Origin: Nonomuraea montanisoli
GTDB taxonomy: Bacteria; Actinomycetota; Actinomycetes; Streptosporangiales; Streptosporangiaceae
Direction: 5' to 3'
NCBI RefSeq assembly: GCF_013363975.1
Contig: NZ_JABWGN010000006.1
Span: forward strand, 186,001-250,000
Length of the DNA: 64,000 nt
The first letter of the stretch is position 1, and every line of letters starts with the position of its first letter. Shown here one piece after another: positions 24,047 to 33,399 of the stretch. The position numbers and the translations under genes were made by a program. The notes under the pieces are model-generated. The model saw nothing but the letters and a program-made list of their open reading frames with translations. It ran no database searches and was not told the DNA's origin.

Positions 24047-24259
24047 ATGACGAACGACCTGGCTTCCCTCATGCGGCAGGCGCAGGACGACGACCCGCTG
24101 GTGGCGCTGCAGGCCACCACCGCGCTGCGCCACGAGATCGAGCGCATGGAGGCGGTTCAGGTCCGCAGGGCGAGGGTGGCCGGGCTGCCCTGGGCGCAGA
24201 TCGCCGACGCGATCGGCGTCAGCAAGCAGGCCGTCCACAAGAAGTACGGCCGGCGCTGA
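24047..24259 (+). CDS. Small helix-turn-helix protein
   Basis: A 70-residue protein: an acidic N-terminal helix, then R-R-A-R-V-A-G-L-P-W-A-Q-I-A-D-A-I-G-V-S-K-Q-A-V-H-K-K-Y, a sigma-factor-like or AsnC-like helix-turn-helix without any further domain. It fits a common actinobacterial small DNA-binding protein family of unknown role. Its frame is contained within a much longer open frame that is a shadow of the WYL gene; the ATG at 24047 is the sensible start. Confidence 0.8.
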   Translation: MTNDLASLMRQAQDDDPLVALQATTALRHEIERMEAVQVRRARVAGLPWAQIADAIGVSKQAVHKKYGRR

Positions 24260-24324
24260 CCCTCCCGCCCGCCGGGCCGGCCACCGGCCGCCGGACCGCA
24301 ACCTGAGAGGCGCCTCACCTTCGT

Positions 24325-24330
24325 TAGGAT
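24325..24330 (+). promoter_or_regulatory. Probable -10 box (TAGGAT) with adjacent palindrome
   Basis: TAGGAT lies seven bases before the TetR ATG at 24338. A 10-bp palindrome GAGGCGCCTC at about 24306-24315 just upstream could be the autoregulatory site. Confidence 0.5.
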
Positions 24331-24337
24331 CGGGTCC

Positions 24338-24949
24338 ATGCGCAAGGACGCCGTGCACAACCGCGAGCGCCTCCTGCGGGCGGCCAGGTCGCTGTTCGCC
24401 GACCGGGGGCTCGACGTGCCGCTGGAGGAGATCGCCCGCACGGCCGGCGTCAGCATCGGCACCCTCTACAACCGCTTCCCCACCCGGCAGGCGCTGGTCG
24501 ACGCGGTGTTCGAGGACCGGATGGCCGTGGTGGCCCGGCTGGCCGAGGAGGCGCTGACCGCCGACGACGCCTGGGACGGGTTCGTGGCGTTCCTGACCGG
24601 CGTGTGCGAGCTGCAGGCGGCCGACCTCGGCTACAACGACGTCGCCGTCCGCGGCGCCGCCGCGGGCGACCCCGCCGGGGGCTACAGCCTGATGCGGCGC
24701 ATCGTCGATCGCGCCCACGCGTCCGGGCAGCTCCGCGCGGACGTCACGCTGGAGGACATGGCGTTCGTGACCTGGGGCATCGCCGCGACCGTGCGGGCGA
24801 CGTTCCGCGTCGCGCCCGGAGCCTGGCGCCGCCACCTCGCGCTGACGCTCGACGGCCTGCGCGCCTCCGCGGCCTCGGACTCCCGGCCGCTGCCGGTGCC
24901 GCCCCTGACGCCGGAGCAGACGGCCGTCCTCATGCCCGAGTGCGGCTGA
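24338..24949 (+). CDS. TetR-family regulator
   Basis: A 203-residue TetR protein: N-R-E-R-L-L-R-A-A-R-S-L-F-A-D-R-G-L, L-E-E-I-A-R-T-A-G-V-S-I-G-T-L-Y-N-R-F-P-T-R, and a C-terminal domain of the SbtR-like type. No Shine-Dalgarno; the message is probably leaderless. No obvious partner gene lies beside it (MerR is convergent), so its target is unknown. Confidence 0.9.
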   Translation: MRKDAVHNRERLLRAARSLFADRGLDVPLEEIARTAGVSIGTLYNRFPTRQALVDAVFEDRMAVVARLAEEALTADDAWDGFVAFLTGVCELQAADLGYNDVAVRGAAAGDPAGGYSLMRRIVDRAHASGQLRADVTLEDMAFVTWGIAATVRATFRVAPGAWRRHLALTLDGLRASAASDSRPLPVPPLTPEQTAVLMPECG

Positions 24950-24991
24950 CCCGCCGCGCGCCACGCGGCCCGGCGGGGCGCCACGGGGGCG

Positions 24992-25408
24992 TCAGCAGGC
25001 GTGCGCCTCGCCCGCCTGCTCCACCCGGTCCTCGTACACCCGCACCTTGTAGCTGATCAGGTCGTAGCTCTCGCTGAGGCGCGCCATCTGCTCCTGCACC
25101 CGCTCCTGGTGCCGGCGCATCAGCACGAGGCGCTGCTCCTCGTTGCCCGGCCCCTGGCGGACGAGGTCGGTGTAGGCGCGGATGTCCGGCAACGGCATGC
25201 CGGAGGCGCGCAGGACGACGCACACGGACAGCCACTCCACGTCGCGCTCGGCGTACACGCGCCGCCCGCCCGCCTCCCGCCGTACCGGATGGGCGAGGAT
25301 GCCCTCCCGCTCGTAGAAGCGCAGGGCGTGGACGCTCAGCCCGGTCCGCTCGGCGACCTGGCCGATCGTGAGCCCGGGGGCGGCGGAATCCGGCATGCGG
25401 GCCAGCAT
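24992..25408 (-). CDS. MerR-family regulator of the divergent aldo/keto reductase
   Basis: A 138-residue MerR protein: L-T-I-G-Q-V-A-E-R-T-G-L-S-V-H-A-L-R-F-Y-E-R-E-G-I-L (winged HTH), G-G-R-R-V-Y-A-E-R-D-V, and a coiled-coil dimerisation helix with L-M-R-R-H-Q-E-R-V. The C-terminus has a single Cys as the last residue; metal-binding cysteine sets are absent, so a redox or organic signal is likelier than a metal. ATG 25408 or 25396 could be used. It faces the aldo/keto reductase across a classical MerR promoter. Confidence 0.92.
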   Translation of the reverse strand: MLARMPDSAAPGLTIGQVAERTGLSVHALRFYEREGILAHPVRREAGGRRVYAERDVEWLSVCVVLRASGMPLPDIRAYTDLVRQGPGNEEQRLVLMRRHQERVQEQMARLSESYDLISYKVRVYEDRVEQAGEAHAC

Positions 25409-25423
25409 AGCGATCGGCGGAAG

Positions 25424-25454
25424 TTGACCTAGAGCCGCCTCTAGGGGCTAGCGT
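25424..25454 (+). promoter_or_regulatory. MerR-type promoter with 19-bp spacer and central dyad
   Basis: A -35 box TTGACC (25424-25429) and a -10 box TAGCGT (25449-25454) are separated by 19 bp, longer than the optimal 17. The spacer contains the perfect inverted repeat CCTAGAG-N4-CTCTAGG (25428-25445). This is the architecture through which MerR proteins twist DNA to activate transcription, here reading into the aldo/keto reductase gene. Confidence 0.85.
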
Positions 25455-25521
25455 GCGACGCGTCCGGCCGCGTCGGGAGCGGGCCGGTGACCCCCCTTCT
25501 CTTCGCACAAGGAGCACGTGC

Positions 25522-26574
<1,053 letters not shown>

Positions 26575-26690
26575 CTCCCCGGGGCCGGCGCAGGACGCGG
26601 ACGTCGTGATGACCCGCGCCGCCGTGGCTGTCGTCGACAAGGCCGGCCAGAAACCGCCACGGGACTGACCGCTCGTCCGGCCGCGGCGAC

Positions 26691-28118
26691 TCAGCCGGTC
26701 TCGCGGGCCTTCACGGCCTCGGCGTTCCAGCCGAGCCCGATGGCCAGGGCGACGGCGACGGCGGCCAGCGCGACCCACAGCGCGGTCATCGGCGACATCC
26801 ACTCACTCAGGAGACCGGCCAGCCCCGTCCAGGCGAAGGGCGGGGCGGCGAGGCCCGCGACGGACGCCGCGGTGACCACGGTGGTGCGCAGGGTGCTGCC
26901 GATGGCGTCGGCCACGGGGGCGACGGCCCGCCCGGCCACCTGGGCGGACAGGGCGCCGAGGACGAAGCAGCAGCCCAGAAGCGTCAGGACGGTGAGAACC
27001 GAGGCCGCCGTGACACCTTCGTCCTGCACCCCCGGCGGGCCGTCGAAGACCTGCTCGAACCCCGTGCCGTCGATCGCTCCCATGACGGTGTCGAACTCGT
27101 CGTCCAGACCCACGAGGGCCAGGGCGAGCAGCGACAGCGTCACCAGCGCGGCGCCGGCGGCCTGCCACGGCGGCAGCTTCCTCCGGGCCGGGGTGCGCGG
27201 TTCCGTCGGCGTGGGGGGTGTGGTCGGGGGCGGGGTGAGGATCGCCGTCTCGCGTTCGGTGATCATCCTCGTGACGTCCAGGGGAAGCCACCACGGCGGG
27301 TCAGCGGAGGGGTCGGCGAGCCGGTCGATGACGGCGGGGACGTCGGGGCGCCCGGCCGGCTCCTTGGCCAGGCAGGTGGTGATCAGGTCGGCGAGGTCGT
27401 CCGGGATCCCGGACAGATCGGGCTCCTCGTGCACGATCCGGAAGCCGAGCGCCTCGCCGTGGCCGGAGCCGAAGGGGCTGCGGCCGGTCGCGGCGTAGGC
27501 CAGCACGCTGCCGAGGGCGAACACGTCGGACGGCGGCCCGACCGCGTGGCCCCGGGCCTGCTCGGGCGACATGAACGCCGGGGTGCCCACCACCATGCGC
27601 GAGTGGGTCTGGCCGACGAGGTCCAGGGCGCGGACGATGCCGAAGTCGATGAGGCGGGGACCGCCCTCGGCCAGGATCACGTTGCCCGGCTTGAGGTCGC
27701 GGTGCACGAGCCCGCAGGCGTGGACGGCGGCGAGCCCCTCGGCCAGGCCCGCCCCCAGGACGGCGACCGACGCGGCCGGCAGCGGGCCGTGGCGGCTCAC
27801 CGCCTCGTCCAGGGACGGTCCGGGGATGTAGGCGGTGGCCAGCCACGGCCGCGCGGCGGAGGTGTCGGCGTCGATCACCTGGGCGGTGTAGAAGCCGCCG
27901 ACCTTGCGGGCCGCCTCCACCTCCTGGGCGAAGCGGCGCCGGAAGTCCGCGTCCCCGGCCAGCTCCGGGCGCACCACCTTGACCGCGACCGGGCGCCCGC
28001 CGCGCGAGCGGCCCAGGAACACCTCGCCCATCCCGCCGCCGCCCAGCCGTCCCACCAGCCGGTACGGCCCCATCTCGGACGCGTCGCCCGCCCGTAGAGC
28101 ATGGATCACGGCGGTCAC
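26691..28118 (-). CDS. Membrane-anchored Ser/Thr protein kinase (Pkn type)
   Basis: A 475-residue Hanks-type kinase. The Gly-rich loop is G-G-G-G-M-G-E-V-F, Lys47 lies in V-A-V-K-V-V, the catalytic loop H-R-D-L-K-P-G-N is at 139-146, D-F-G at 158-160, and G-T-P-A-F-M-S-P-E-Q follows. The kinase domain ends near 265. A Pro/Thr-rich linker and four hydrophobic segments follow (about 318-335, 372-395, 415-435, 448-465), with no extracellular PASTA or sensor domain. GTG 28118 has a GAGGAG site. Targets are unknown; no phosphatase or FHA protein gene is adjacent. Confidence 0.93.
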   Translation of the reverse strand: MTAVIHALRAGDASEMGPYRLVGRLGGGGMGEVFLGRSRGGRPVAVKVVRPELAGDADFRRRFAQEVEAARKVGGFYTAQVIDADTSAARPWLATAYIPGPSLDEAVSRHGPLPAASVAVLGAGLAEGLAAVHACGLVHRDLKPGNVILAEGGPRLIDFGIVRALDLVGQTHSRMVVGTPAFMSPEQARGHAVGPPSDVFALGSVLAYAATGRSPFGSGHGEALGFRIVHEEPDLSGIPDDLADLITTCLAKEPAGRPDVPAVIDRLADPSADPPWWLPLDVTRMITERETAILTPPPTTPPTPTEPRTPARRKLPPWQAAGAALVTLSLLALALVGLDDEFDTVMGAIDGTGFEQVFDGPPGVQDEGVTAASVLTVLTLLGCCFVLGALSAQVAGRAVAPVADAIGSTLRTTVVTAASVAGLAAPPFAWTGLAGLLSEWMSPMTALWVALAAVAVALAIGLGWNAEAVKARETG

Positions 28119-28220
28119 CGGCTCCTCTGCGGGGGCGGAGCGTCGTTCGTCTCGCGGTCTCGCTCGGGCATCGCGGTCCTCCTCGGCGGGACCGGCCCCC
28201 GGCGGCGAACCAGACCCTTG

Positions 28221-28237
28221 CTAGAGAATTTTTCTAG
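28221..28237. promoter_or_regulatory. 17-bp near-perfect palindrome before TetR
   Basis: CTAGA at 28221-28225 mirrors TCTAG at 28233-28237; only one pair mismatches in the whole 17 bp. It lies in an AT-rich stretch between the kinase and TetR starts and is probably the TetR operator. Confidence 0.7.
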
Positions 28238-28290
28238 AAGAGTTTTTTGGATAGGCTCTCCGGTTGTCAATCGATACGGAGGAATGCGGC

Positions 28291-28896
28291 GTGAGGTCGG
28301 CGAAGCAGGCGCGCGGCCGGGAGACCGTCGAGCAACTGGTGGAGGCCGCGATGGCGGTCTACGCCGAGGGCGGCCCCGAGCGCTTCACGCTGACCGCCGT
28401 CGTCGAGGCCGGCGGCGTGAGCGTGGGCAGCCTCTACCACCACTTCGGCAGCTTCGACGTCCTGGCCGCGGAGGTGTGGAGCCGCTGCATGGCCGATCTG
28501 CTCGACCACCTCGGAGCGGCCCTGCGGGCGACGCGCACCGCCCGCACCGGCATCCGCGCCCTGGTCGTCGGCTACCTGCGCTGGGCCGCCGAGCACCGGG
28601 CACAAGCGCACTTCCTGCTCGTGTCGCCGTACGCGGGGCACGTCCTTCCGCACGCCGAACGGATGCGGGCCGGCAAGGCGGAGCGGATGGAGGCCATGGC
28701 CGCGTGGTTCGCGCCGCACGTCGCGGCGGGCCGCATCCAGGACCTTCCGCCCGCGCTCATCGAGATGCTCGTGATCGGGCCGGTCGCCGAGACCGTCCGC
28801 CGCTGGCTGGCCGGGGTGCCCGGCATCGACCTCGACGAGGCCGCCAGGCTGCTGCCCGATCGGGTCTGGCAGTCCGTGCGGGGGCCGGACTCCTAG
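28291..28896 (+). CDS. TetR-family regulator
   Basis: A 201-residue TetR protein with F-T-L-T-A-V-V-E-A-G-G-V-S-V-G-S-L-Y-H-H-F as its helix-turn-helix. The open frame begins at TTG 28264, but GTG 28291 has a GGAGGA site at the right distance and is preferred. It is convergent with the esterase gene that ends 10 bp away and divergent from the kinase. A palindrome at 28221 suggests autorepression. Confidence 0.9.
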   Translation: MRSAKQARGRETVEQLVEAAMAVYAEGGPERFTLTAVVEAGGVSVGSLYHHFGSFDVLAAEVWSRCMADLLDHLGAALRATRTARTGIRALVVGYLRWAAEHRAQAHFLLVSPYAGHVLPHAERMRAGKAERMEAMAAWFAPHVAAGRIQDLPPALIEMLVIGPVAETVRRWLAGVPGIDLDEAARLLPDRVWQSVRGPDS

Positions 28897-28906
28897 CGGT
28901 CCGCCC

Positions 28907-29728
28907 TCACCGGGGGATCATGGCGGCGATGTCGGCGAACAGGCGGTCGTGGGCGGCGGCGGCCTCGGCCGAGGTCAGGTCCATGTTCTGGATGAAGCCG
29001 TGCTCCAGGCCCGGCTCCTGCCGGTGCCGCACGCGGGCCCCGGCCTCCGCCAGCCGGCGGGCGTAGGCGTCGCCCTCGTCGCGCAGCGCGTCGTGCTCGG
29101 CGGTCACGATGAGCGTGTCCGGCATGCCGGACAGGTCCGCGGTGAGCAGCGGGCTGGCGTGCGCGCGGCCCGCAGGATCGGGCGTCCACAGCGCGACCGC
29201 CCATTCCAGGAAGTCGGCGTCCAGCGAGTGACCGGAGCCCTTCTCGGCGACGCTCGGCTGCGAGAGCGTCAGGTCGGTGTTGGGGCAGATGAGGATCTGC
29301 AGGCCGGGCAGCGGCTCGCCCGCGTCGCGCAACCGCAGGCAGGCCATGGTCGCCAGGTAGCCGCCGGCGCTGTCACCGGCCACCGCCGCCGGGCGCGCCC
29401 AGCGCAGCACCGCGGCCACGTCCTCGACGGCCGCCGGGTACGGGTGCTCGGGGGCGCGCCGGTAGTCGACGGCCAGCACCTCGACGTCGCAGGTCTCGGC
29501 GATGCGCCGGCAGGTGCGGTCGTGGGTGTCGAGGTCGCCGATGACGAAGGCGCCGCCGTGCGCGAAGACCATCAGCGGCCGCGCCTGCTCCGACGGCCGG
29601 TAGTGGCGCAGCGGCAGCCCGCCCGGCCCGCGGAGGTCCTCCACGCGCGCCAGCTCGGGGCCTCGGGGGCGGGCGGCGGCCCGCAGGCGCGTGCCTTCGC
29701 GCAGCGCCGACACGTCGGGAACGGTCAT
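28907..29728 (-). CDS. HSL-type alpha/beta hydrolase (esterase)
   Basis: A 273-residue hormone-sensitive-lipase-family esterase. The oxyanion motif H-G-G is at 57-59, nucleophile Ser120 in G-D-S-A-G-G, an Asp lies in T-A-E-H-D-A-L-R-D-E-G and the His in L-E-H-G-F. This family splits short acyl esters. Its ATG overlaps the stop of the regulator upstream by 4 bp, so the regulator and esterase are one operon. The physiological ester is unknown. Confidence 0.92.
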   Translation of the reverse strand: MTVPDVSALREGTRLRAAARPRGPELARVEDLRGPGGLPLRHYRPSEQARPLMVFAHGGAFVIGDLDTHDRTCRRIAETCDVEVLAVDYRRAPEHPYPAAVEDVAAVLRWARPAAVAGDSAGGYLATMACLRLRDAGEPLPGLQILICPNTDLTLSQPSVAEKGSGHSLDADFLEWAVALWTPDPAGRAHASPLLTADLSGMPDTLIVTAEHDALRDEGDAYARRLAEAGARVRHRQEPGLEHGFIQNMDLTSAEAAAAHDRLFADIAAMIPR

Positions 29729-30705
29729 GAGGCGGCCTCTCCACTCGCCGGGGACCGATCAAGACTAGCGGCATGCGGGCTGACCAGGGCCTCGCGCTGG
29801 GCCGGGCTGAGGCGGTCCGGCCGCGCCACGACGGTGTACGCGCCGGAGCCGGTGCGCTCCACGGCGAGCGGGTCGGCGATGATCGGGCGGCGTTCGACGG
29901 CGTCCACGGCGGCGGTGACGCGCCCGGGCGGCCAGTCCAGCGCGGCGGCCAGCTCGTCCCGGGTGAGCGGCCGGCCGGCGTGCACCAGCGCGGCGAGCAC
30001 CGTCAGCGCGTCGAGCACGACGGCCTCGGTGAGACCGCCGCCGTCCATGTGCTCGCTGATCTGGGCGAAGAACCGGCCCATCCGGCCCAGCCGGATCCCG
30101 GCGGGGGTGCCGGCGCCGAAGACGCCGGCGCCGCGCCGGGCGGCCTCCGCCACCTCGGCGTGCGCCCCGGTGTCGGCCCTCCAGGCCCGCCGCCAGACGT
30201 CCTCGCCGACGACGTACCGCTCGCGCCGCCCCCGGGAGTCCGGTTCGCGCCGCAGCAGCTCGATCACCTCCAGGGCGGCGATGGCCTTGGACACCGACGC
30301 CGGACTGACCTGGAGCCGGCGTACCAGCTCGGCGGCCGTCAGGCTCCCCGTGTCGGAGGTGATCAGGCAGGCGAACACCCGGGAGGCCATCCGGGTCAGC
30401 CCGGTGCCCGCCAGCGAGACCGCCAGCTCGTCCACGAACGCGCGCACCTCCTCGGACGGCCGTCCGTCGATCGGCGGCTCCGCCTGCGGCCCGCCGGTCG
30501 GCCCGCGCCGGCGGGCGCGCCGCCCGGCGGCCTGCTGGGCGCGGTCGGCGAGGTAGCCGCCGTGGAGGCCGTTGCGCGCGACCTCCCGGCTGATCGTGGA
30601 GGTCGGCCTGCCGAGGCGCCTGGCGATCTCGGCGTACCCGAGCCCTTCGGCGAGCCAGGCCGCGATGAGCCGGCGGTCCTCGTGGGTGAGTCTGGCTCCG
30701 GGCAT
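29725..30705 (-). CDS. Regulator with IS30-transposase-type HTH fused to GbsR/MarR-like domain
   Basis: A 326-residue DNA-binding protein. Residues 1-46 match the IS30-transposase N-terminal HTH_38: L-T-H-E-D-R-R-L-I, then A-E-I-A-R-R-L-G-R-P-T-S-T-I-S-R-E-V-A-R-N-G. After a basic linker, residues 85-190 resemble a GbsR/MarR winged helix (S-D-T-G-S-L-T-A-A-E-L, then L-Q-V-S-P-A-S-V-S-K-A-I-A-A-L-E), followed by a further helical region with a possible second winged helix. No transposase catalytic domain is present. A GGAGG site precedes the ATG. It heads an operon with the esterase and probably controls the divergent gene at 30928 too. Confidence 0.85.
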   Translation of the reverse strand: MPGARLTHEDRRLIAAWLAEGLGYAEIARRLGRPTSTISREVARNGLHGGYLADRAQQAAGRRARRRGPTGGPQAEPPIDGRPSEEVRAFVDELAVSLAGTGLTRMASRVFACLITSDTGSLTAAELVRRLQVSPASVSKAIAALEVIELLRREPDSRGRRERYVVGEDVWRRAWRADTGAHAEVAEAARRGAGVFGAGTPAGIRLGRMGRFFAQISEHMDGGGLTEAVVLDALTVLAALVHAGRPLTRDELAAALDWPPGRVTAAVDAVERRPIIADPLAVERTGSGAYTVVARPDRLSPAQREALVSPHAASLDRSPASGEAAS

Positions 30706-30744
30706 CGGCCGGCCTCCTGCGGGTGGACGTGGTGGCGTTCATCC

Positions 30745-30882
30745 ACACTACATTGCAACGGAGCGGCGGGTGCGGGTTGCATTACCCGGCAAGGCGGTTG
30801 CAACGATTGCCTGCTGTGACCTGTTCAGACGTGGATTTCGTTCGGCCATCGCGTTGACGCTTCATAAAACGCAATGTAGCTT
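30745..30882. promoter_or_regulatory. Divergent promoters sharing a GCAATGTAG element at both -10 boxes
   Basis: Rightward: -35 TTGACG (30854-30859), 17-bp spacer, -10 TAGCTT (30877-30882). GCAATGTAG at 30871-30879 overlaps that -10. Leftward: the same nine bases occur in inverse orientation (30748-30756), overlapping TAGTGT (30750 down to 30745) as a -10. The matched placement suggests one regulator blocks both promoters; the two-HTH protein at 29725 is the natural candidate. Confidence 0.65.
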
Positions 30883-30927
30883 TTCGTTGCCCGGAAACTC
30901 CGGGAAAGCGACAGAGAGGAAGCGACG

Positions 30928-31185
30928 ATGCACGTGATGGCGATCTCCACGATCTCCGACGGGGACGGGTTCTGGGCCGCGCTCAAGGAGGCGTACGGCC
31001 GGCTGCCCAAGGGCGCCCGGTGGGTCCTGGCCGTGGCCGGGGCCGATGGCACCAAGGCGGTGAACGTCATCGTCCACGACTCGATCGACGGCGTCAGAGC
31101 CATCGTCGAGGGGCCCACCGCCCCCTTCGCCGTGACGGAGTACTTCGAGGCCGACGCCGCCAACGCGGTCGGCCTCCCCAAGTAG
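30928..31185 (+). CDS. Small conserved protein of unknown function
   Basis: An 85-residue protein with mixed alpha/beta pattern: a long amphipathic helix (F-W-A-A-L-K-E-A-Y-G-R-L-P-K-G-A), a strand W-V-L-A-V-A-G-A-D-G-T-K-A-V-N-V-I-V-H-D-S, and a C-terminal helix near Y-F-E-A-D-A-A-N-A. It resembles ligand-binding dimeric barrel-like small proteins, but no family is certain. A GAGAGGAAG site supports ATG 30928. It is probably cotranscribed with the serine hydrolase 15 bp downstream. Confidence 0.75.
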   Translation: MHVMAISTISDGDGFWAALKEAYGRLPKGARWVLAVAGADGTKAVNVIVHDSIDGVRAIVEGPTAPFAVTEYFEADAANAVGLPK

Positions 31186-31200
31186 CCCGGGACGGTCCCG

Positions 31201-32604
31201 ATGACAGCGACATGGGACCTCGAACGGGTCCGGGGGCGGGTCACCGAGCTCCTGGCCGAGTACCGGATCCCGAGCACGGCGATCGGCGTGCTCCAGGACG
31301 GGCGGATCACCGGCCTCGCCGCCGGCGTCACGAACGTGCTGACGGGCGAGCCGGCGACGACCGGCACCGTCTATCAGCTCGGCTCCATGACCAAGACCTG
31401 GACCGCCCTCGCGTTCATGCAGCTCGTCGACGAGGGCAAGGCCGGGCTGGACGAGCCGGTCCGCGCGTACCTGCCCGGCTTCGAGGTCGCCGACCCCGTC
31501 ACCTCCGCCGAGGTCACGCCGCGCCACCTGCTCAACCACACCAACGGCATCGAGGAGGACTACGGCGACCCCGGCGAGGGCGACGACGTGTACGCGCGCA
31601 TGGTGGCCGGCATCACCGGAGCGCCCCAGGTCCACCCCCTGGGCCGCACCCACGGCTACAGCGCGGCCCTCGGCTACGCGATCCTCGCCCGCGTCATGGA
31701 GGTGATCGACGGCAAGGGGTGGGACGCCGTCATGCGCGACCGCCTCCTCGGCCCCCTCGGGCTGACGGCCACGAGCAGCAGGCACGAGGACGTGGACCAG
31801 GACCGCGCCGCGACGGGGCACATCGTGCGCTCGCTCGACGAGGGGCCGGTCATCTCGCCGGTGAGCCACCTGCCCCGCGCCTTCGGGCCCGGCGGCAACC
31901 TCACCTCCACCGTCGCCGAGGTGCTCGCGATGGCGCACGTCCTCCTCCACGAGGGCAGGGCGGCCGACGGCACACGGATCGTCTCGGCCGAGGCGGTGCG
32001 GGAGATGATGACCTCCCGGGTCGCCGTGCCCGACCCGTACATGTTCGGGCCGGCCTGGGGCCTCGGGCTCATCGTGTGCGACTGGCACGGCGAGACCGTG
32101 TACGCGCACGACGGCAGCACCATCGGCCAGAACGCCCGCCTGCGGATCCTGCCCGACTCCGGCGTCGCCCTCACGATGCTGACGAACGGAGGCCCGCGCG
32201 AGAGCTTTTACAAGAAGGTGTTCGACGAGATCCTGGCCGACCTCGGAGCGGCCACGATCCCCGGCCTGCCCGCGCCGGACCCGACGCTGAGGCTCGACCT
32301 GTCCAGGTACGAGGGCGTGTACGAGCGGCCCGGCTCCCGCTACGAGGTCCACGCCGAGGGCGGGCGGCTCCGCCTCACCCTCGTCATGAACCCGGAGAAC
32401 GCCCGGTTCCTCGGCCGCCCCGACCGGATCACCTACGACCTGCTCCCGGTGAGCGAGACGCACTTCCTGATGCCCTCCGACGATCCCCTCGAGGACACTC
32501 AGACGGTCGCGATCTACGACTTCCAGGACGGGGCCGCGCGATACCTCCACACCAACTGCCGGGTGACCCCGCGCACCAGGGAGCCGGTGGAGGCGCGGGA
32601 GTGA
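31201..32604 (+). CDS. Beta-lactamase-fold serine hydrolase (class C PBP-like)
   Basis: A 467-residue cytoplasmic protein of the beta-lactamase/transpeptidase family: S62-x-x-K65 in L-G-S-M-T-K, a Y153-S-A motif where active class C enzymes usually have Y-x-N, and H-D-G-S in the KTG position. No signal peptide. A C-terminal beta domain (residues 350-467) follows, as in esterase EstB-like or D-aminopeptidase-like members. Loss of the Asn points to an esterase or amidase rather than a beta-lactamase. It follows the small gene at 30928 in the same operon. Confidence 0.9.
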   Translation: MTATWDLERVRGRVTELLAEYRIPSTAIGVLQDGRITGLAAGVTNVLTGEPATTGTVYQLGSMTKTWTALAFMQLVDEGKAGLDEPVRAYLPGFEVADPVTSAEVTPRHLLNHTNGIEEDYGDPGEGDDVYARMVAGITGAPQVHPLGRTHGYSAALGYAILARVMEVIDGKGWDAVMRDRLLGPLGLTATSSRHEDVDQDRAATGHIVRSLDEGPVISPVSHLPRAFGPGGNLTSTVAEVLAMAHVLLHEGRAADGTRIVSAEAVREMMTSRVAVPDPYMFGPAWGLGLIVCDWHGETVYAHDGSTIGQNARLRILPDSGVALTMLTNGGPRESFYKKVFDEILADLGAATIPGLPAPDPTLRLDLSRYEGVYERPGSRYEVHAEGGRLRLTLVMNPENARFLGRPDRITYDLLPVSETHFLMPSDDPLEDTQTVAIYDFQDGAARYLHTNCRVTPRTREPVEARE

Positions 32605-32619
32605 GGCGTTCGGCGCCTG

Positions 32620-32830
32620 CGCCCGTCATCCCCCAGGCGATGAGCGCCAGGGGGTCCACATCGTCCCCGAAACTAGCGTTCATCAGGAAATATCCGGCAG
32701 AGCACGCCGCGGCCAGCACCCCCAGCGCCAGGCCCAGCGCGTCCAGCCGTATCTCCCGCCACACCTCGGCCACGATCGCGAGGCCCGCGACCGCGACGAC
32801 TGAGCTGGTCACGGTCGGCCGGGTGTCCGC
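32620..32830 (-). pseudogene. EamA/DMT transporter, internal fragment
   Basis: The minus strand encodes about 66 residues typical of the mid-part of an EamA-type drug/metabolite transporter: V-V-A-V-A-G-L-A-I-V-A-E-V-W, L-D-A-L-G-L-A-L-G-V-L-A-A-A-C-S-A-G-Y-F-L-M and D-D-V-D-P-L-A-L-I-A-W-G-M. It has no start and breaks off after W-G-M-T-G-A, next to the stop of the serine hydrolase. The fragment at 46454-46723 carries the missing N-terminal part in the order expected for one minus-strand gene split apart. Confidence 0.75.
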
Positions 32831-32868
32831 GGCGGCGGGCTTCACGCCGTAGGGCTCTGGACGGACAC

Positions 32869-33357
32869 CTACTGTCGAAGGTCCTGTCGAAGGTCGGTCG
32901 TCGTGGGACCGGCTGGGACGGCGGGGGTTCGAGGCCATGTCCAGGCGGAGCGCAGGATGAAGGCCAGGAGCAGCCCCTCGATTCCGATGGAGAGGCCGTA
33001 GAAGGGGGCCCAGTCCCAGGACTCCCCTACCGCGTTGAACACCGAGTAGGGGATGTACAGCGATGCGACGACGAGGCTCGTAGCGCGGTTCACCCGGGCG
33101 GGCAGCGTCATGGAGAGCATCACCATCAGGGCCGGGATCGCCACGGACGCGAGCATCATGGTCAACAACGTCGGGCTGATGTCGAACTCGAAGACGACGC
33201 CGGCGCGGAGGTTGTCGATGACGCCGGGCTTGTGGAGGTGGAAGTAGTCGACGTAGATGTAGAGGAACATGAAGCTGGTCCATGCGGCGGCGAGCTTGGC
33301 GTGCACGGTGACCGGCGGGTTGTCGAGCAGGTTCGGGGTTTTCGTTCGGATGGTCAT
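32869..33357 (-). CDS. DUF6326-type membrane protein
   Basis: A 162-residue protein with four hydrophobic helices. It includes W-T-S-F-M-F-L-Y-I-Y-V-D-Y-F (helix 1), I-S-P-T-L-L-T-M-M-L-A-S-V-A-I-P-A-L-M-V, and a last helix after W-D-W-A-P-F-Y-G-L. This matches the DUF6326 family; role unknown. ATG 33357 has a GAAAGAAG site. It is divergent from the TetR at 33726, with an oxidoreductase fragment between them. TetR control is likely. Confidence 0.82.
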   Translation of the reverse strand: MTIRTKTPNLLDNPPVTVHAKLAAAWTSFMFLYIYVDYFHLHKPGVIDNLRAGVVFEFDISPTLLTMMLASVAIPALMVMLSMTLPARVNRATSLVVASLYIPYSVFNAVGESWDWAPFYGLSIGIEGLLLAFILRSAWTWPRTPAVPAGPTTTDLRQDLRQ

Positions 33358-33399
33358 CGGTTCTTCTTTCGAGAGGAGCGGTCCCTCCGCCGGAGTGGC

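Noticed and set aside
31201..32604. Beta-lactamase resistance gene
   Set aside because: No signal peptide, and the Y-x-N motif reads Y-S-A; an esterase or amidase of the fold is more likely.
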